A DNA stretch of 59,951 nt from Kitasatospora griseola. GTDB lineage: Bacteria > Actinomycetota > Actinomycetes > Streptomycetales > Streptomycetaceae. The stretch is taken from positions 82,893 through 142,843 of the forward strand of contig NZ_BMRI01000017.1 of NCBI RefSeq assembly GCF_014648555.1, given 5' to 3'. A program made the position numbers and the translations under genes. How positions within the stretch are numbered: the first letter of the stretch is position 1; the number at the start of each line of letters is the position of its first letter. Shown here piece by piece: positions 47,281-56,567 of this stretch. The notes beneath the pieces are model-generated. The model worked only from the letters and a program-made list of their open reading frames with translations, did no database searches and was not told where the DNA came from.

Positions 47281-48582
47281 TCAGGCGCCGAGCACCCGGC
47301 GCAGGTAGTCGTTGGCGAACCGGCGCTCCGGGTCGACCTTGTCGCGCAGCGCGGTGAAGTCGCCGAAGTGCGGGTAGACGGACGACAGGTACTCGGCGTC
47401 CCGGGTGTGCAGCTTGCCCCAGTGCGGACGACCCCGGTGGGCCGTCATCAGCTTCTCCACCTCGGTGAAGTAGCCCAGTTCGCGGGTGCCCCGGTACAGG
47501 TGGACGGCGATGTACACGCTGTCCCGGCCGTTCGCGGTGGACAGCCACAGGTCGTCCGCCGGGGCGGTCCGGACCTCGACGGGGAAGCTGATCCGCCAGT
47601 CGGAGCGCTCCACCAGCGCCTTCAGCTCGCGCAGCACGGTGGTGGCCGCCTCGCGCGGCACCGCGTACTCCATCTCCACGAAGCGGACCTTGCGGGGGCT
47701 GGTGTAGACCCTGTACGCCTGGTCCGTGAAGCGGCGCTCCGACCAGGCGCGGCTGGCGACCTGGGCGATGGTCGGGATCGAGCCGGGGAACGTCCGGCCC
47801 ACCCGGCAGACGCCCTCCCACACCGTGTTGGAGACGAAGTCGTCGTCCAGCCAGGCCTTGAACTTCGGCAGCGGCGCGGCCGGTCCCTGGCTGCGGTTGT
47901 TGCGCTTGGTCGAGCAGCGGTCGGTGTGCGGGAACCAGTAGAACTCGAAGTGCTCGTTGACGGCGGTCAGTTCGTCGAAGTCGCCGAGCACCTCGTCGAA
48001 GCCCATCGGCTTCTCGTGCGCGCTGAGCAGGAACATCGGCTCCACCGCGAAGGTCAGCGCGCTGATCACGCCCAGCGCGCCCAGGCCGAGGCGGGCGCCC
48101 TGGAAGAGCTCGGGGTTCTCGGTGGCCGAGCAGGTCTGCACCGAGCCGTCGGCGAGGACGATCTCCACCGCCCGGATCTGCGCCGCCAGCGAGCCGGAGT
48201 CCCGGCCGGTGCCGTGGGTGCCGGTGCTGGTGGCGCCGGCCACCGTCTGCACCTCGATGTCGCCCATGTTGGTCAGCGACAGGTCGGCGGCCGCCAGCAG
48301 CCGGTTCAGCCGGTGCAGCGGCAGGCCCGACTCGACGGTGACGGTGCCCGCCGCGCGGTCGATCCCGCGCACCGCGGTCAGCCGGTCCGGGCGCACCATC
48401 ACGGCGTCGCCGGCGGCGGCGATCGCGGTGAACGAGTGGCCGGAGCCGACCGCCTTCACGGGGCGGTCGGCCTCGGCGGCCGCCTTGATCGTCGCGGCGA
48501 GCTCCTCGACCGAGCCCGGCGCCGTCACCTGCGCGGGCCGCGCACTCTGGTTCCCCGCCCAGTTCCGCCAGACCTCGGTCAT
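47281..48582 (-). CDS. FAD-dependent oxidoreductase, D-arabinono-1,4-lactone oxidase family
   Basis: 433 aa from ATG 48582. FAD_binding_4 domain first: AVGSGHSFTAIA has His49 at the position used for covalent FAD attachment in this family. MGDIEVQTVAGATSTGTHGT follows. The C-terminal ALO domain ends with RPHWGKLHTRDAEYLSSVYP and FGDFTALRDKVDPERRFAND, close to xylitol/alditol oxidase and aldonolactone oxidases. Alditol oxidase is known from S. coelicolor, so a polyol or sugar-lactone substrate is likely. Soluble; no signal peptide. It is preceded by GGGCTCTGGAGATG on this strand. Confidence 0.9.
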   Translation of the reverse strand: MTEVWRNWAGNQSARPAQVTAPGSVEELAATIKAAAEADRPVKAVGSGHSFTAIAAAGDAVMVRPDRLTAVRGIDRAAGTVTVESGLPLHRLNRLLAAADLSLTNMGDIEVQTVAGATSTGTHGTGRDSGSLAAQIRAVEIVLADGSVQTCSATENPELFQGARLGLGALGVISALTFAVEPMFLLSAHEKPMGFDEVLGDFDELTAVNEHFEFYWFPHTDRCSTKRNNRSQGPAAPLPKFKAWLDDDFVSNTVWEGVCRVGRTFPGSIPTIAQVASRAWSERRFTDQAYRVYTSPRKVRFVEMEYAVPREAATTVLRELKALVERSDWRISFPVEVRTAPADDLWLSTANGRDSVYIAVHLYRGTRELGYFTEVEKLMTAHRGRPHWGKLHTRDAEYLSSVYPHFGDFTALRDKVDPERRFANDYLRRVLGA

Positions 48583-48711
48583 CTCCAGAGCCCTCCCGCT
48601 CGCACGTACCGCCTGCCGGTTCTACCGGCGGGTAGGGGGAGCGTAGTCACTGCCTGCGTGCAGGTCCATGGTCCGAAGGACCCAACATGAGGGCGGCTCA
48701 CATCGTGGACG

Positions 48712-50010
48712 TCAGGAGGCGACGGACTCCGCCGGCGCGGCCGGCTGCTCGGCCGCGGCCAGCTGGTGGCGCAGCCGGGACATGCCCGCGTACGCGGCCA
48801 GTGCCCCGAAGCCCGCGGCGGCGACCGGCACCCAGTAGCCGTTGGCCGCGCCACTGGCGTCCACCACCAGGCCCGCCGCCGAGGAGCCGACCGCCACGCC
48901 CAGCGCCATGCCGGTGGTGGTCCAGGTCATGCCCTCGGTCAGCTGGGCGGCCGGGACCAGGCGCTCGACCAGCGCCATCGCGGTGATCAGGGTCGGCGAG
49001 ATGGCCAGACCGGAGAGGAACAGCGCGGTGCCGACGCCGATCAGCGCGGCGGTGCCGTCCATCAGCTGGGCCGCGAGGATCAGCGGCACCATGCCGACGG
49101 CCATCACCGTCACCCCGATCAGGAACCTGCGGGCCATCGAACCGGCCGGCTTCAGGGTGCCGAACACCGCGCCGGCCAGGCAGGAGCCGAGCGCGTAGAC
49201 GGCCAGCACCGGGCCGGAGGCGCCGGTGTGCTGCTGGGCCTTGGCGAACGCGACAGTGACCACCTCGACCGAGCCGAACACGCCGCCGGTGGCGACCAGC
49301 GTCATCACCAGGATCTGCAGGCCCCGGTTGGCGATCACGCTGGGCCCGGCCTGATGCGCGGCCGGATGCACCGGCGGCTCGGTGCGCCGCTGGCCGGTGA
49401 ACAGCAGGACGCCGACCACCAGGAAGACCGCGGCCAGCAGCACGCCGGACTCGGGGAACACGGTGGTGGCCAGCGAGACCGCGAGTATCGGGCCGACGAT
49501 GAAGCAGATCTCGTCCGCCACCGCCTCGAAGGAGTACGCGGTGTGCAGCTTCGGCGGCTCGTCCCGGTACAGGTGTGCCCAGCGGGCGCGGACCATCGAC
49601 CCGGTGCTCGGCATCACGCCCATGCCGGCCGCGAACACGAACAGCGTCCAGTCCGGCAGGCCGGTCCGGGCGCCGAGCAGCAGGCCCGCCGCCGCCAGGA
49701 CGGTGCCCAGGGTGGCGGGCAGTGCGATCCGGCGCTGGCCGTGCCGGTCGACCAGCCGGGAGATCCACGGGCCGAGGATCGCCGCGGAGACCGCGAGGGT
49801 GGCGGACAGTGCGCTGCCGAGCCAGAAGGTGCCCTTCATCTCGGCGAGCATGGTGACGGTGCCGATGCCCGTCATCGAGATCGGCAGGCGGGCGATCAGC
49901 CCGGAGGAGGAGAAGGCCAGACTGCCGGGAGCGGCGAATATCTGGCGGTAGCTGGACAGCACGGGGTGGCTCCGTCGGACGGGTGCGGCACGGGATGGGC
50001 GGTCGGACAT
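48712..50010 (-). CDS. MFS transporter
   Basis: 432 aa from ATG 50010. About 12 transmembrane segments. The family motif appears after helix 2 as [20 protein letters not shown]. The N-terminal [20 protein letters not shown] and the general layout suggest the exporter type of major facilitator proteins. No Shine-Dalgarno precedes the ATG. The substrate cannot be read from the sequence. It is divergent from the ferrochelatase gene across 132 bp. Confidence 0.88.
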   Translation of the reverse strand: MSDRPSRAAPVRRSHPVLSSYRQIFAAPGSLAFSSSGLIARLPISMTGIGTVTMLAEMKGTFWLGSALSATLAVSAAILGPWISRLVDRHGQRRIALPATLGTVLAAAGLLLGARTGLPDWTLFVFAAGMGVMPSTGSMVRARWAHLYRDEPPKLHTAYSFEAVADEICFIVGPILAVSLATTVFPESGVLLAAVFLVVGVLLFTGQRRTEPPVHPAAHQAGPSVIANRGLQILVMTLVATGGVFGSVEVVTVAFAKAQQHTGASGPVLAVYALGSCLAGAVFGTLKPAGSMARRFLIGVTVMAVGMVPLILAAQLMDGTAALIGVGTALFLSGLAISPTLITAMALVERLVPAAQLTEGMTWTTTGMALGVAVGSSAAGLVVDASGAANGYWVPVAAAGFGALAAYAGMSRLRHQLAAAEQPAAPAESVAS

Positions 50011-50142
50011 CGAGGTAAGGCACAACTATCGCCCGGACAGCTTACGAACCGTGATCCATCATCCGCACCCGGGATAATCCGGACACCGTGCCGCCGACAG
50101 CCGTGCGCGGGCCGCACCGCCACGGGTGGCAGGATCGGAGCC

Positions 50143-51279
50143 ATGCCCGACACGCGCACCCTCACCGACCCCGCGCCGTACGACGCGCTGCTGCTGCTGT
50201 CCTTCGGCGGGCCGGAGGGCCCCGAGGACGTGGTGCCCTTCCTGGAGAACGTCACCCGGGGACGCGGCATCCCGAAGGAGCGGCTGATCGAGGTCGGCAA
50301 GCACTACTTCCTGTTCGACGGGATCAGCCCGATCAACGGGCAGAACCGCGAGCTGCTGGCCGCGCTCCGCAAGGACTTCGCCGACCACGGCCTCGACCTG
50401 CCGGTCTTCTGGGGCAACCGGAACTGGGCGCCGTACCTGGTCGACACCCTGCGGGAGATCGCCGACGCCGGGCACCGCCGGGTGCTGGTGCTCGCCACCA
50501 GCGCCTACGCGGGTTTCTCCGGCTGCCGGCAGTACCGGGAGAACCTGGCCGACGCGCTGGCGCAGCTGGCCGCCGAGGGCCGGCCCGAGCTGACCGTCGA
50601 CAAGCTGCGGCACTTCTACAACCACCCCGGCTTCGTCCGGCCGATGATCGACGCCACCCTCGCCGCACTCGCCGAACTCCCCGACGGCGCACGGGAGAAC
50701 GCCCGGCTGGCGTTCACCACGCACTCGATCCCGACCGCCATGGCGGAGACCTCCGGCGCCCCCGACGACCCGGCCCGCGGCACCCCCGGCGGCGCCTACG
50801 TCGCCCAGCACCTGGACGTCGCCCGGCTGATCGTCGACGCGGTCGCCGAGCACACCGGCGTCACCGACCGGCCCTGGCAGCTGGTCTACCAGAGCCGCAG
50901 CGGCGCCCCGCACGTCCCGTGGCTGGAACCGGACATCTGCGACCACCTGGAGGCCCAGCACGCCGACGGCGCCGCGGCCGTGGTGATGGTGCCGATCGGG
51001 TTCGTCTCCGACCACATGGAGGTCAAGTACGACCTGGACACCGAGGCGGTGGCCAGGGCCGCCGAACTCGGCCTGCCGGTCGCCCGGGCCGCCACCGTCG
51101 GCGCCGACCCGCGGTTCGCCGCCGCCGTCCGCGAACTCGTCGTGGAACGGGCCGCCGCGCAGCGCGGCGAGCCGGTCACCCGCTGCGCGCTGGGCGCCCT
51201 CGGCCCCAGCCACGACGTGTGCGCCACCGCCTGCTGCCCCAACCCGCGCGCACCCCGCCCCGCCGCCGCCGAAGCCTGA
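50143..51279 (+). CDS. hemH: Ferrochelatase (coproporphyrin ferrochelatase type)
   Basis: 378 aa from ATG 50143. It inserts iron into the porphyrin ring; in Actinobacteria the substrate is normally coproporphyrin III, so cpfC is the alternative name. The catalytic His194 lies in FTTHSIP. The partner Glu is in the [12 protein letters not shown] segment. Four cysteines could bind a [2Fe-2S] cluster: Cys128 (FSGCRQY) and three of those near the C-terminus (348, 360, 364, 365; [18 protein letters not shown]). It precedes the inositol monophosphatase-like gene by 11 bp. Confidence 0.95.
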   Translation: MPDTRTLTDPAPYDALLLLSFGGPEGPEDVVPFLENVTRGRGIPKERLIEVGKHYFLFDGISPINGQNRELLAALRKDFADHGLDLPVFWGNRNWAPYLVDTLREIADAGHRRVLVLATSAYAGFSGCRQYRENLADALAQLAAEGRPELTVDKLRHFYNHPGFVRPMIDATLAALAELPDGARENARLAFTTHSIPTAMAETSGAPDDPARGTPGGAYVAQHLDVARLIVDAVAEHTGVTDRPWQLVYQSRSGAPHVPWLEPDICDHLEAQHADGAAAVVMVPIGFVSDHMEVKYDLDTEAVARAAELGLPVARAATVGADPRFAAAVRELVVERAAAQRGEPVTRCALGALGPSHDVCATACCPNPRAPRPAAAEA

Positions 51280-51290
51280 AGGATCTGATC

Positions 51291-52085
51291 GTGGAACTGC
51301 TGGACGACCTGCTCGCCACCGCCGTCGAGGCCGCCACCCGTGCCGGTGAACTGCTCCGCGACGGCCGGCCCGAGGACCTCGGCGTCGCCGCCACCAAGAG
51401 CAGCCCGGTGGACGTGGTGACCGAGATGGACCTGGCCTCCGAGAAGCTCGTGCTGGAGCTGATCTCGGCCCGCCGCCCCGACGACGGCTACCTCGGCGAG
51501 GAGGGCGCCGACCGCCCCGGCACCAGCGGCGTGCGCTGGGTGGTCGACCCGCTCGACGGAACGGTCAACTACCTTTACGGGCTTCCCTCCTGGGCCGTCA
51601 GCGTGGCCGCCGAACTGGACGGCGAAGCGGTGGTCGGCGTGGTCTCGGTGCCCGCCCGGGGCGAGCTGTTCCAGGCGGTGCGCGGCCGCGGCGCCCAGCT
51701 GAACGGCCGCCCGCTCGCCGTCCGCGCGGCCCCCGTCTGGGGCCAGGCGCTGGTGGCGACCGGCTTCGGCTACCTGCGCGAGCGGCGGGTGCACCAGGCC
51801 GAGGTGCTGCACGCGCTGATGGGCGAGGTCCGCGACATCCGCCGGGCCGGCGCGGCCGCCGTCGACCTGTGCGACCTGGCCGCCGGCCGCTTCGACGGCT
51901 ACTTCGAGCGCGGCCTGGCCCCCTGGGACCGGGCGGCCGGCGTGCTGATCGCCCGCGAGGCCGGCGCGCTCACCGGCTCCCGCCCCGGCCTGCCCGCGGA
52001 CGGCGAGCTCACCGTCGCCGCCCCGCCCGGCGTGTTCGAGCCGCTGCAGGCCCGACTGGAGGAACTCGGCGCCTGGCACGACTGA
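51291..52085 (+). CDS. Inositol monophosphatase family protein
   Basis: 264 aa from GTG 51291, seven bases after AAGGAT. Mg-dependent, Li-sensitive phosphatase superfamily. Metal-binding motifs are visible: GEEG (with the catalytic Glu), WVVDPLDGTVNY and WDRAAGVLIAREAGA. The substrate could be inositol 1-phosphate, histidinol phosphate or another sugar phosphate. The gene is likely cotranscribed with ferrochelatase and ends at a hairpin. Confidence 0.92.
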   Translation: MELLDDLLATAVEAATRAGELLRDGRPEDLGVAATKSSPVDVVTEMDLASEKLVLELISARRPDDGYLGEEGADRPGTSGVRWVVDPLDGTVNYLYGLPSWAVSVAAELDGEAVVGVVSVPARGELFQAVRGRGAQLNGRPLAVRAAPVWGQALVATGFGYLRERRVHQAEVLHALMGEVRDIRRAGAAAVDLCDLAAGRFDGYFERGLAPWDRAAGVLIAREAGALTGSRPGLPADGELTVAAPPGVFEPLQARLEELGAWHD

Positions 52086-52109
52086 GCCCCGGGCGCCCGG
52101 ACAGCGAAA

Positions 52110-52139
52110 AGCCCCGGTACGGGAGACCGTGCCGGGGCT
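52110..52139. terminator. Bidirectional terminator
   Basis: AGCCCCGGTACGG and CCGTGCCGGGGCT form a 13-bp stem with one wobble around GAGA. On the minus strand TTTTC follows the stem. It lies between the convergent phosphatase gene and small-protein gene. Confidence 0.85.
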
Positions 52140-52161
52140 CGCTGGTGCGTTGAAGGTGGGA

Positions 52162-52347
52162 TCAGGCGGCGGAGCGGTGCGTTCCGAGCATCGGGTCCAC
52201 GCCGTGTTCGGCGGCGAGACGCTGAAGGTCTTCCAGCTCGGACTGCTCGACCTCGGCCAGGAACTCGTCCCCGGATTCGATCGCGCGGTGCAGATCCTGC
52301 TCGGCGTTCTGGATCCGCTGAAGGATTCCGGCAGTGAAGGCGTCCAT
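52162..52347 (-). CDS. Small conserved protein (61 aa), unknown function
   Basis: 61 aa from ATG 52347, with AAGGGGG upstream; a longer open frame to 52635 is less likely because the added part is arginine/proline-rich and has no ribosome site. The protein is helical and acidic (MDAFTAGILQRIQNAEQDLH, RAIESGDEFLAEVEQSELED, LQRLAAEHGVDP), with heptad-like hydrophobic spacing that could form a helical hairpin or coiled coil. This type of short protein beside cutRS is common in Streptomyces (from memory). No catalytic motif. Confidence 0.8.
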   Translation of the reverse strand: MDAFTAGILQRIQNAEQDLHRAIESGDEFLAEVEQSELEDLQRLAAEHGVDPMLGTHRSAA

Positions 52348-52816
52348 ACGGGCCCCCTTTTCCTGTGTCGGACGGGCACGGTCCCGAGCAGCCCCCCGGC
52401 ACGGAATCGGATGAACCCCGGACGGACACCTGACGACCGGTGCAGGATCCGGTCGGGTGCTCGGGCGGCGCGCGGGCCGCGACCCGGTGGCTCTCGATTC
52501 ACAGCCGGTGCGGATGGGGCACTCGGCGGGTGGTGGCCGTGAAGAACCGCCACGGGACGGCATCACGGTGTGCACGTGTCCTCCCCACCCCCAGGGCCGG
52601 GAAACCTCAACTCGCCGGAAAGTTGCCCGAGTCACAGTCCAAGCGGCATCCGGCGCCTCCGGTTTCGCCGTCGGCGCACCGGGCTTATGACTGCTTTACC
52701 GCGCGACCAGGCAGGATGGAGGCACCGTCGGATCCGCATGCCCGGATCCGCGCCCGGCGCATCACGGCCCGCACGGGCAGCACGGCCTGGGCCGCTCCAG
52801 GAGAAGGGACACCACC
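52348..52816. other. Divergent region upstream of cutR
   Basis: 469 bp. It should contain promoters for the 61-aa gene and cutRS. A less GC-rich patch, GGGCTTATGACTGCTTTACC at about 52681-52700, is the best place for the cutR promoter, but no complete -35/-10 pair was found. No gene-like frame. Confidence 0.4.
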
Positions 52817-53470
52817 GTGCGGGTACTCGTCGTCGAGGACGAGCAGCTGCTCGCCGAGGCCGTCGCCACCGGTCTGCGCCGGGAGGCCATGGCGGTCGAC
52901 GTCGTCTACGACGGGGAGGCCGCGTTGCAGCGGATCGCCGTGAACGACTACGACGTGGTGGTGCTCGACCGGGACCTCCCGCTGGTGCACGGCGACGACG
53001 TCTGCCGCCGCATCGTCGAGCAGGGCCTGGCCACCCGGGTGATCATGCTGACCGCCTCCGGCGACATCAGCGACCGCGTCGAGGGCCTGGAGATCGGCGC
53101 CGACGACTACCTCCCGAAGCCGTTCGCGTTCAGCGAGCTGGTCGCCCGCGTCCGCGCCCTGGGCCGGCGCGCCACCGTCCCGCTGCCGCCCGTGCTGGAG
53201 CGCGCCGGGATCAGCCTCGACCCGGGCCGCCGCGAGGTGATCCGGGAGGGCAAGCCGGTCCAGCTCGCCCCCAAGGAGTTCGCCGTGCTGGAGGTCCTGA
53301 TGCGGGCCGGCGGCGCGGTGGTCTCCGCCGAGCAGCTGCTGGAGAAGGCCTGGGACGAGCACACCGACCCGTTCACCAACGTGGTCCGGGTCACCGTGAT
53401 GACGCTGCGCCGCAAGCTCGGCGACCCGCCGGTGATCGTCACCGTCCCCGGCTCCGGCTACCGGGTCTGA
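52817..53470 (+). CDS. cutR: Response regulator CutR
   Basis: 217 aa from GTG 52817, after AGAAGGGA. OmpR-type regulator. The receiver has the acidic pair at residues 7-8 (VVEDEQ), phosphoacceptor Asp51 (VVLDRDLP) and Lys in YLPKPFAF. The C-terminal winged helix ends VVRVTVMTLRRKLGDPPVIV then TVPGSGYRV. In S. coelicolor the CutRS pair influences actinorhodin production and was tied to extracellular protein folding. cutS follows after 46 bp. Confidence 0.92.
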   Translation: MRVLVVEDEQLLAEAVATGLRREAMAVDVVYDGEAALQRIAVNDYDVVVLDRDLPLVHGDDVCRRIVEQGLATRVIMLTASGDISDRVEGLEIGADDYLPKPFAFSELVARVRALGRRATVPLPPVLERAGISLDPGRREVIREGKPVQLAPKEFAVLEVLMRAGGAVVSAEQLLEKAWDEHTDPFTNVVRVTVMTLRRKLGDPPVIVTVPGSGYRV

Positions 53471-53516
53471 CCCGCCCCGTCGCAACCCCCACCGTCGTCT
53501 GAGAGGACTTCCGGCC

Positions 53517-54821
53517 ATGACCACCCCGCCACCGCCCGGCGGGGCCCCCGGCGTGCCCACCCCGGGCCCGGGCCAGGTGCCCCCGCGTCCGAACCACCCC
53601 CCGCGCCGGCCCGGCCCGGGCCGCGACGACGACGCCTACCGCCCAGGCGACGGCCTGTTCGCCTGGCTGTCGCTGCGACCCACCATCCGCATCCGCCTCA
53701 CCCTGCTGTACGGCGGGATGTTCCTGATGGCCGGCGTGGTGCTGCTGCTGCTGATGTACTACTTCGTCCGCTCGGCCTTCCAGACCGACCTGGTGCCGCA
53801 CTTCACCCTCGGCCAGGGCGTCACACTGCGGGCCTACGACGGCGCCACCCTGACCAACCAGGGCGAGCTCGACCGGTGGCTGGCGCACTTCCAGGCCACC
53901 CGGAGCGACGAGGCGCTCTCCACCCTGCTGCGCAAGGCGCTCACCGCGCTGGTCTGCCTGGCCGTGATCGCCTTCGCGGTCGGCTACACGGTGGCCGGCC
54001 GGGTGCTGCACCCGCTCGGCCGGATCACCCGCACCGCCCGCGAGGTGGCCGGCTCCGACCTGCACCGCCGGATCAACCTGGACGGCCCGGACGACGAGCT
54101 CAAGGAACTCGCCGACACCTTCGACGAGATGCTGGAGCGCCTCGACCGCGCCTTCGACTCCCAGCACCGGTTCGTCGCCAACGCCTCGCACGAGCTGCGC
54201 ACCCCGCTGGCGATCAACCGCACCCTGCTGGAGGTGCAGCTCTCCGACCCGAACACCTCGCCCGACCTGCAACAGCTCGGCAAGACCCTGCTGGCCACCA
54301 ACGAGCGCAGCGAACAGCTGGTGGAGGGCCTGCTGCTGCTGGCCCGCAGCGAGAACGAGCTGACCGAGCGCCGGCCGGTCGACCTCGCCGAGGTCGCCCA
54401 GCGCGCGCTGGAGCAGATCCGCCCGGAGGCCGGCAACCGCGAGGTGGAGCTGCGCCCCGAGCTGGCCGCCGCGCCCGCCCACGGCAACGGCGTGCTGCTG
54501 GAGCGGATCGCGCTCAACCTGGTGCAGAACGCCGTCCGCTACAACAGCCCCGGCGGCTGGGTGGAGATCACCACCGCGGCGGTCCGCGGCGGGGGCGGCG
54601 AGCTGGTGGTGAGCAACACCGGCCCGGTGGTGCCCGGTTACGAGCTGGACCACATCTTCGAGCCGTTCCGCCGGCTGAAGAACACCGACCGCACCCGCAG
54701 CGACAAGGGCGTCGGTCTCGGCCTGTCGATCGTCCGCTCCGTGGTGCGCGCCCACGGAGGCACCCTGGAGGCCACTGCCCGCCCCGGAGGAGGCCTGCGC
54801 ATCCAGGTCCGCATTCCTTAG
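53517..54821 (+). CDS. cutS: Sensor histidine kinase CutS
   Basis: 434 aa from ATG 53517. A proline-rich cytoplasmic start (1-45) precedes TM1 (about 61-84), a short extracytoplasmic segment (85-139) and TM2 (141-163). HAMP follows, then the phosphoacceptor His225 (FVANASHELRTPLA), the N-box LNLVQNAVRYN and the G-box GVGLGLSIVRSVV. The sensing segment contains no Cys at all (the only nearby one is Cys147 in TM2). This is worth noting because a redox-sensing pair of cysteines has, as I recall, been proposed for Streptomyces CutS. Confidence 0.92.
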   Translation: MTTPPPPGGAPGVPTPGPGQVPPRPNHPPRRPGPGRDDDAYRPGDGLFAWLSLRPTIRIRLTLLYGGMFLMAGVVLLLLMYYFVRSAFQTDLVPHFTLGQGVTLRAYDGATLTNQGELDRWLAHFQATRSDEALSTLLRKALTALVCLAVIAFAVGYTVAGRVLHPLGRITRTAREVAGSDLHRRINLDGPDDELKELADTFDEMLERLDRAFDSQHRFVANASHELRTPLAINRTLLEVQLSDPNTSPDLQQLGKTLLATNERSEQLVEGLLLLARSENELTERRPVDLAEVAQRALEQIRPEAGNREVELRPELAAAPAHGNGVLLERIALNLVQNAVRYNSPGGWVEITTAAVRGGGGELVVSNTGPVVPGYELDHIFEPFRRLKNTDRTRSDKGVGLGLSIVRSVVRAHGGTLEATARPGGGLRIQVRIP

Positions 54822-54940
54822 TCGCCGGGCCGCCCTCCGGGCCGCCTGTGCCCGCCCACGGCGTTTTCCGGTGCCGGGACGCCCTCAGCCGCCCCTGCTC
54901 AGCCTTTGTCGGAACGACATAAGCGCTGGACAGGGGCGGC

Positions 54941-54970
54941 TTGTCATTTGCGGGCGAGACAACTTACGGT
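54941..54970 (+). promoter_or_regulatory. Promoter of the acyl-ACP desaturase gene
   Basis: TTGTCA (54941-54946) and TACGGT (54965-54970) are separated by 18 bp and fit the HrdB-type consensus (TTGACn / TAnnnT). The -10 lies within the first operator palindrome, so a bound repressor would block initiation. Confidence 0.55.
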
Positions 54971-54994
54971 GTCGTAACCTACGCAGCCGTAGGT
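54964..54994. promoter_or_regulatory. Two tandem operator palindromes ahead of the desaturase gene
   Basis: TTACG-GTGT-CGTAA (54964-54977) and ACCTACG-CAGC-CGTAGGT (54977-54994) are both perfect inverted repeats with the same TACG-N4-CGTA core. Their centres are 15 bp apart. They are typical of TetR-family operators, such as those that control fatty-acid genes in actinobacteria. The regulator is not encoded next to the gene. Confidence 0.65.
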
Positions 54995-55022
54995 CCGCCC
55001 GCACATCAGCAGGAGCAACGCC

Positions 55023-56000
55023 GTGACCATCGCCCCCGTGCAGCGCACCGCAACGACCGCCTGGACCGACGCCAGGCTGATCCTCGCGCTCGAAGAGGTC
55101 GTGGAGACCGAGCTGAATCGTCACCTCAAGGCGGCCAAGGAGTGGATGCCGCACGAGTACGTGCCGTGGAGCCGGGGGCGGGACTTCGACGGCGTGCTCG
55201 GCGGCGAGGCCTGGTCCCTCGACCAGTCCAAGGTCACCCCGCTGGCCCGGATCTCGTTGGTGGTCAACCTGCTGACCGAGGACAACCTCCCCAGCTACCA
55301 CCACGAGATCGCCAGCATGTTCGGCCGCGAGGGCGCCTGGGGCACCTGGGTGCACCGCTGGACCGCCGAGGAGGGCCGGCACGGCATAGCGATCCGCGAC
55401 TACCTGCTGGCCACCCGGGCCGTCGACCCGGTCGAGCTGGAGCGGGCCCGGATGGCGCACATGTCGGAGGGCTTCGAGTCCGACAACGCGCACAGCATGC
55501 TGCAGTCCGTCGCCTACGTCGCCTTCCAGGAGCTGGCCACCCGGATCGCCCACCGCAACACCGGCCACCACTCCGGCGACGAGCTCTGCGACCAGCTGCT
55601 GGCCAAGATCGCCAACGACGAGAACCTGCACATGGTCTTCTACCGGAACCTGCTGAAGGCCGCCCTGGAGATCGCCCCCGACCAGGCCATGCGCGCCGTC
55701 GCCGACGTGGTGCTGAACTTCAGGATGCCCGGCCACGGCATGCCCGGCTTCGAGCGCTCGGCCGCCCAGATCGCCATCGGCGGCATCTACAACCTGCGGA
55801 TCCACCACGACGACGTGCTGCAGCCGGTGCTGCGCCACCTGAAGGTCATGGAGATCACCGGCCTCGGCCCGGTCGGCCAGCACGCCCAGGACGAGCTGGG
55901 CGCCTTCCTGGACGGTCTGAACGACCAGGCCACCCGCTTCGACGAGCGCCAGGCCGCACTGCTCGCCCGCCGCGCCGCCGCGGCCGCCGCCCGCGCCTGA
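55023..56000 (+). CDS. Acyl-ACP desaturase (soluble di-iron type)
   Basis: 325 aa from GTG 55023, eight bases after AGGAG. It introduces a double bond into acyl-ACP using O2 and reduced ferredoxin. The two iron-binding helix pairs are visible: EVVETELNRH and RWTAEEGRHGIAIRDY, then QELATRIAHRNTGHH and ANDENLHMVFYRN. The family's typical N-terminus and length (about 330 aa) fit. It is the plant-stearoyl-ACP/mycobacterial DesA type. A promoter with two embedded palindromes indicates strong repression, presumably by a fatty-acid-responsive TetR protein. A degenerate 22-bp direct repeat follows the stop. Confidence 0.92.
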   Translation: MTIAPVQRTATTAWTDARLILALEEVVETELNRHLKAAKEWMPHEYVPWSRGRDFDGVLGGEAWSLDQSKVTPLARISLVVNLLTEDNLPSYHHEIASMFGREGAWGTWVHRWTAEEGRHGIAIRDYLLATRAVDPVELERARMAHMSEGFESDNAHSMLQSVAYVAFQELATRIAHRNTGHHSGDELCDQLLAKIANDENLHMVFYRNLLKAALEIAPDQAMRAVADVVLNFRMPGHGMPGFERSAAQIAIGGIYNLRIHHDDVLQPVLRHLKVMEITGLGPVGQHAQDELGAFLDGLNDQATRFDERQAALLARRAAAAAARA

Positions 56001-56165
56001 GCCCGATCGCCGCCGGGGCCGAGTCCGATCACCGCTGGGGCCCGAGCGTGGCCGTCGGAACACGGAACGCTTCCGTTCGATTCCGGTCGGTATGCGGACA
56101 ATCCGACCGCGCACGACCGGGTCGAAAGGCCCGTTTTCACGGGAAACGCCCGCACTCGCGCCGGA

Positions 56166-56181
56166 TGTGACGAACATCACA
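56166..56181. promoter_or_regulatory. Crp/Rex/BldD-like palindrome
   Basis: TGTGA-CGAACA-TCACA is a perfect 5-bp inverted repeat with a 6-bp spacer, identical to the Crp half-site arrangement; it also resembles a Rex operator (10 of 13 fixed bases) and the BldD pattern AGTGA-Nm-TCACc. It lies 166 bp past the desaturase stop and about 390 bp before the DUF4193 gene. Confidence 0.45.
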
Positions 56182-56449
56182 CCTCGCCGGGCGGCTTGAT
56201 CGCGCCACTCGTCGGGGTGATCACCCGTTCGGGTTGGTCGGTAGCGGTGAGTCACCGTTCGGGGCGATCCCCGGCAGCTCGACCGATCGTCAAGAACCTT
56301 TACTCCCCGTCGAGTTGTCGCCCCGGCCGCCGGACGGCCGCCACCCACCGTCACGATCAACGGCCCGCGGCCCCGACCGGTTCACTCGCGCGGTGGACCG
56401 TGTTCGGACCCCGTTCGATCATCCCAACGGGCCTCGGGCCGGGTGTCGA

Positions 56450-56480
56450 TTGAGTAACAGGGCTTGAAGTAAGGCACAAT
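56450..56480 (+). promoter_or_regulatory. Probable promoter of the DUF4193 gene
   Basis: TTGAGT (56450-56455) and CACAAT (56475-56480) are 19 bp apart. The start near 56487 would give an 80-base leader to ATG 56568. AAAGGGGGAG is the ribosome binding site. Confidence 0.45.
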
Positions 56481-56567
56481 CTCGGCCTCGGGTCGGGCAC
56501 AAGACCGGCCCCCCAGGCGTTACGTGCGCTGGAGATACCGCACACACCCAAAGGGGGAGAGCGAAAC

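Larger units (their letters stand above)
56001..56567. other. Intergenic region with candidate regulator sites
   Basis: 567 bp without a gene. It holds a degenerate direct repeat (56005-56048), a perfect TGTGA-N6-TCACA palindrome (56166-56181), a second palindrome CGGTGA-G-TCACCG (56245-56257), and the likely promoter of the DUF4193 gene near its right end. Such a long region could also hold a small RNA gene, but I see no direct sign of one. Confidence 0.5.
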
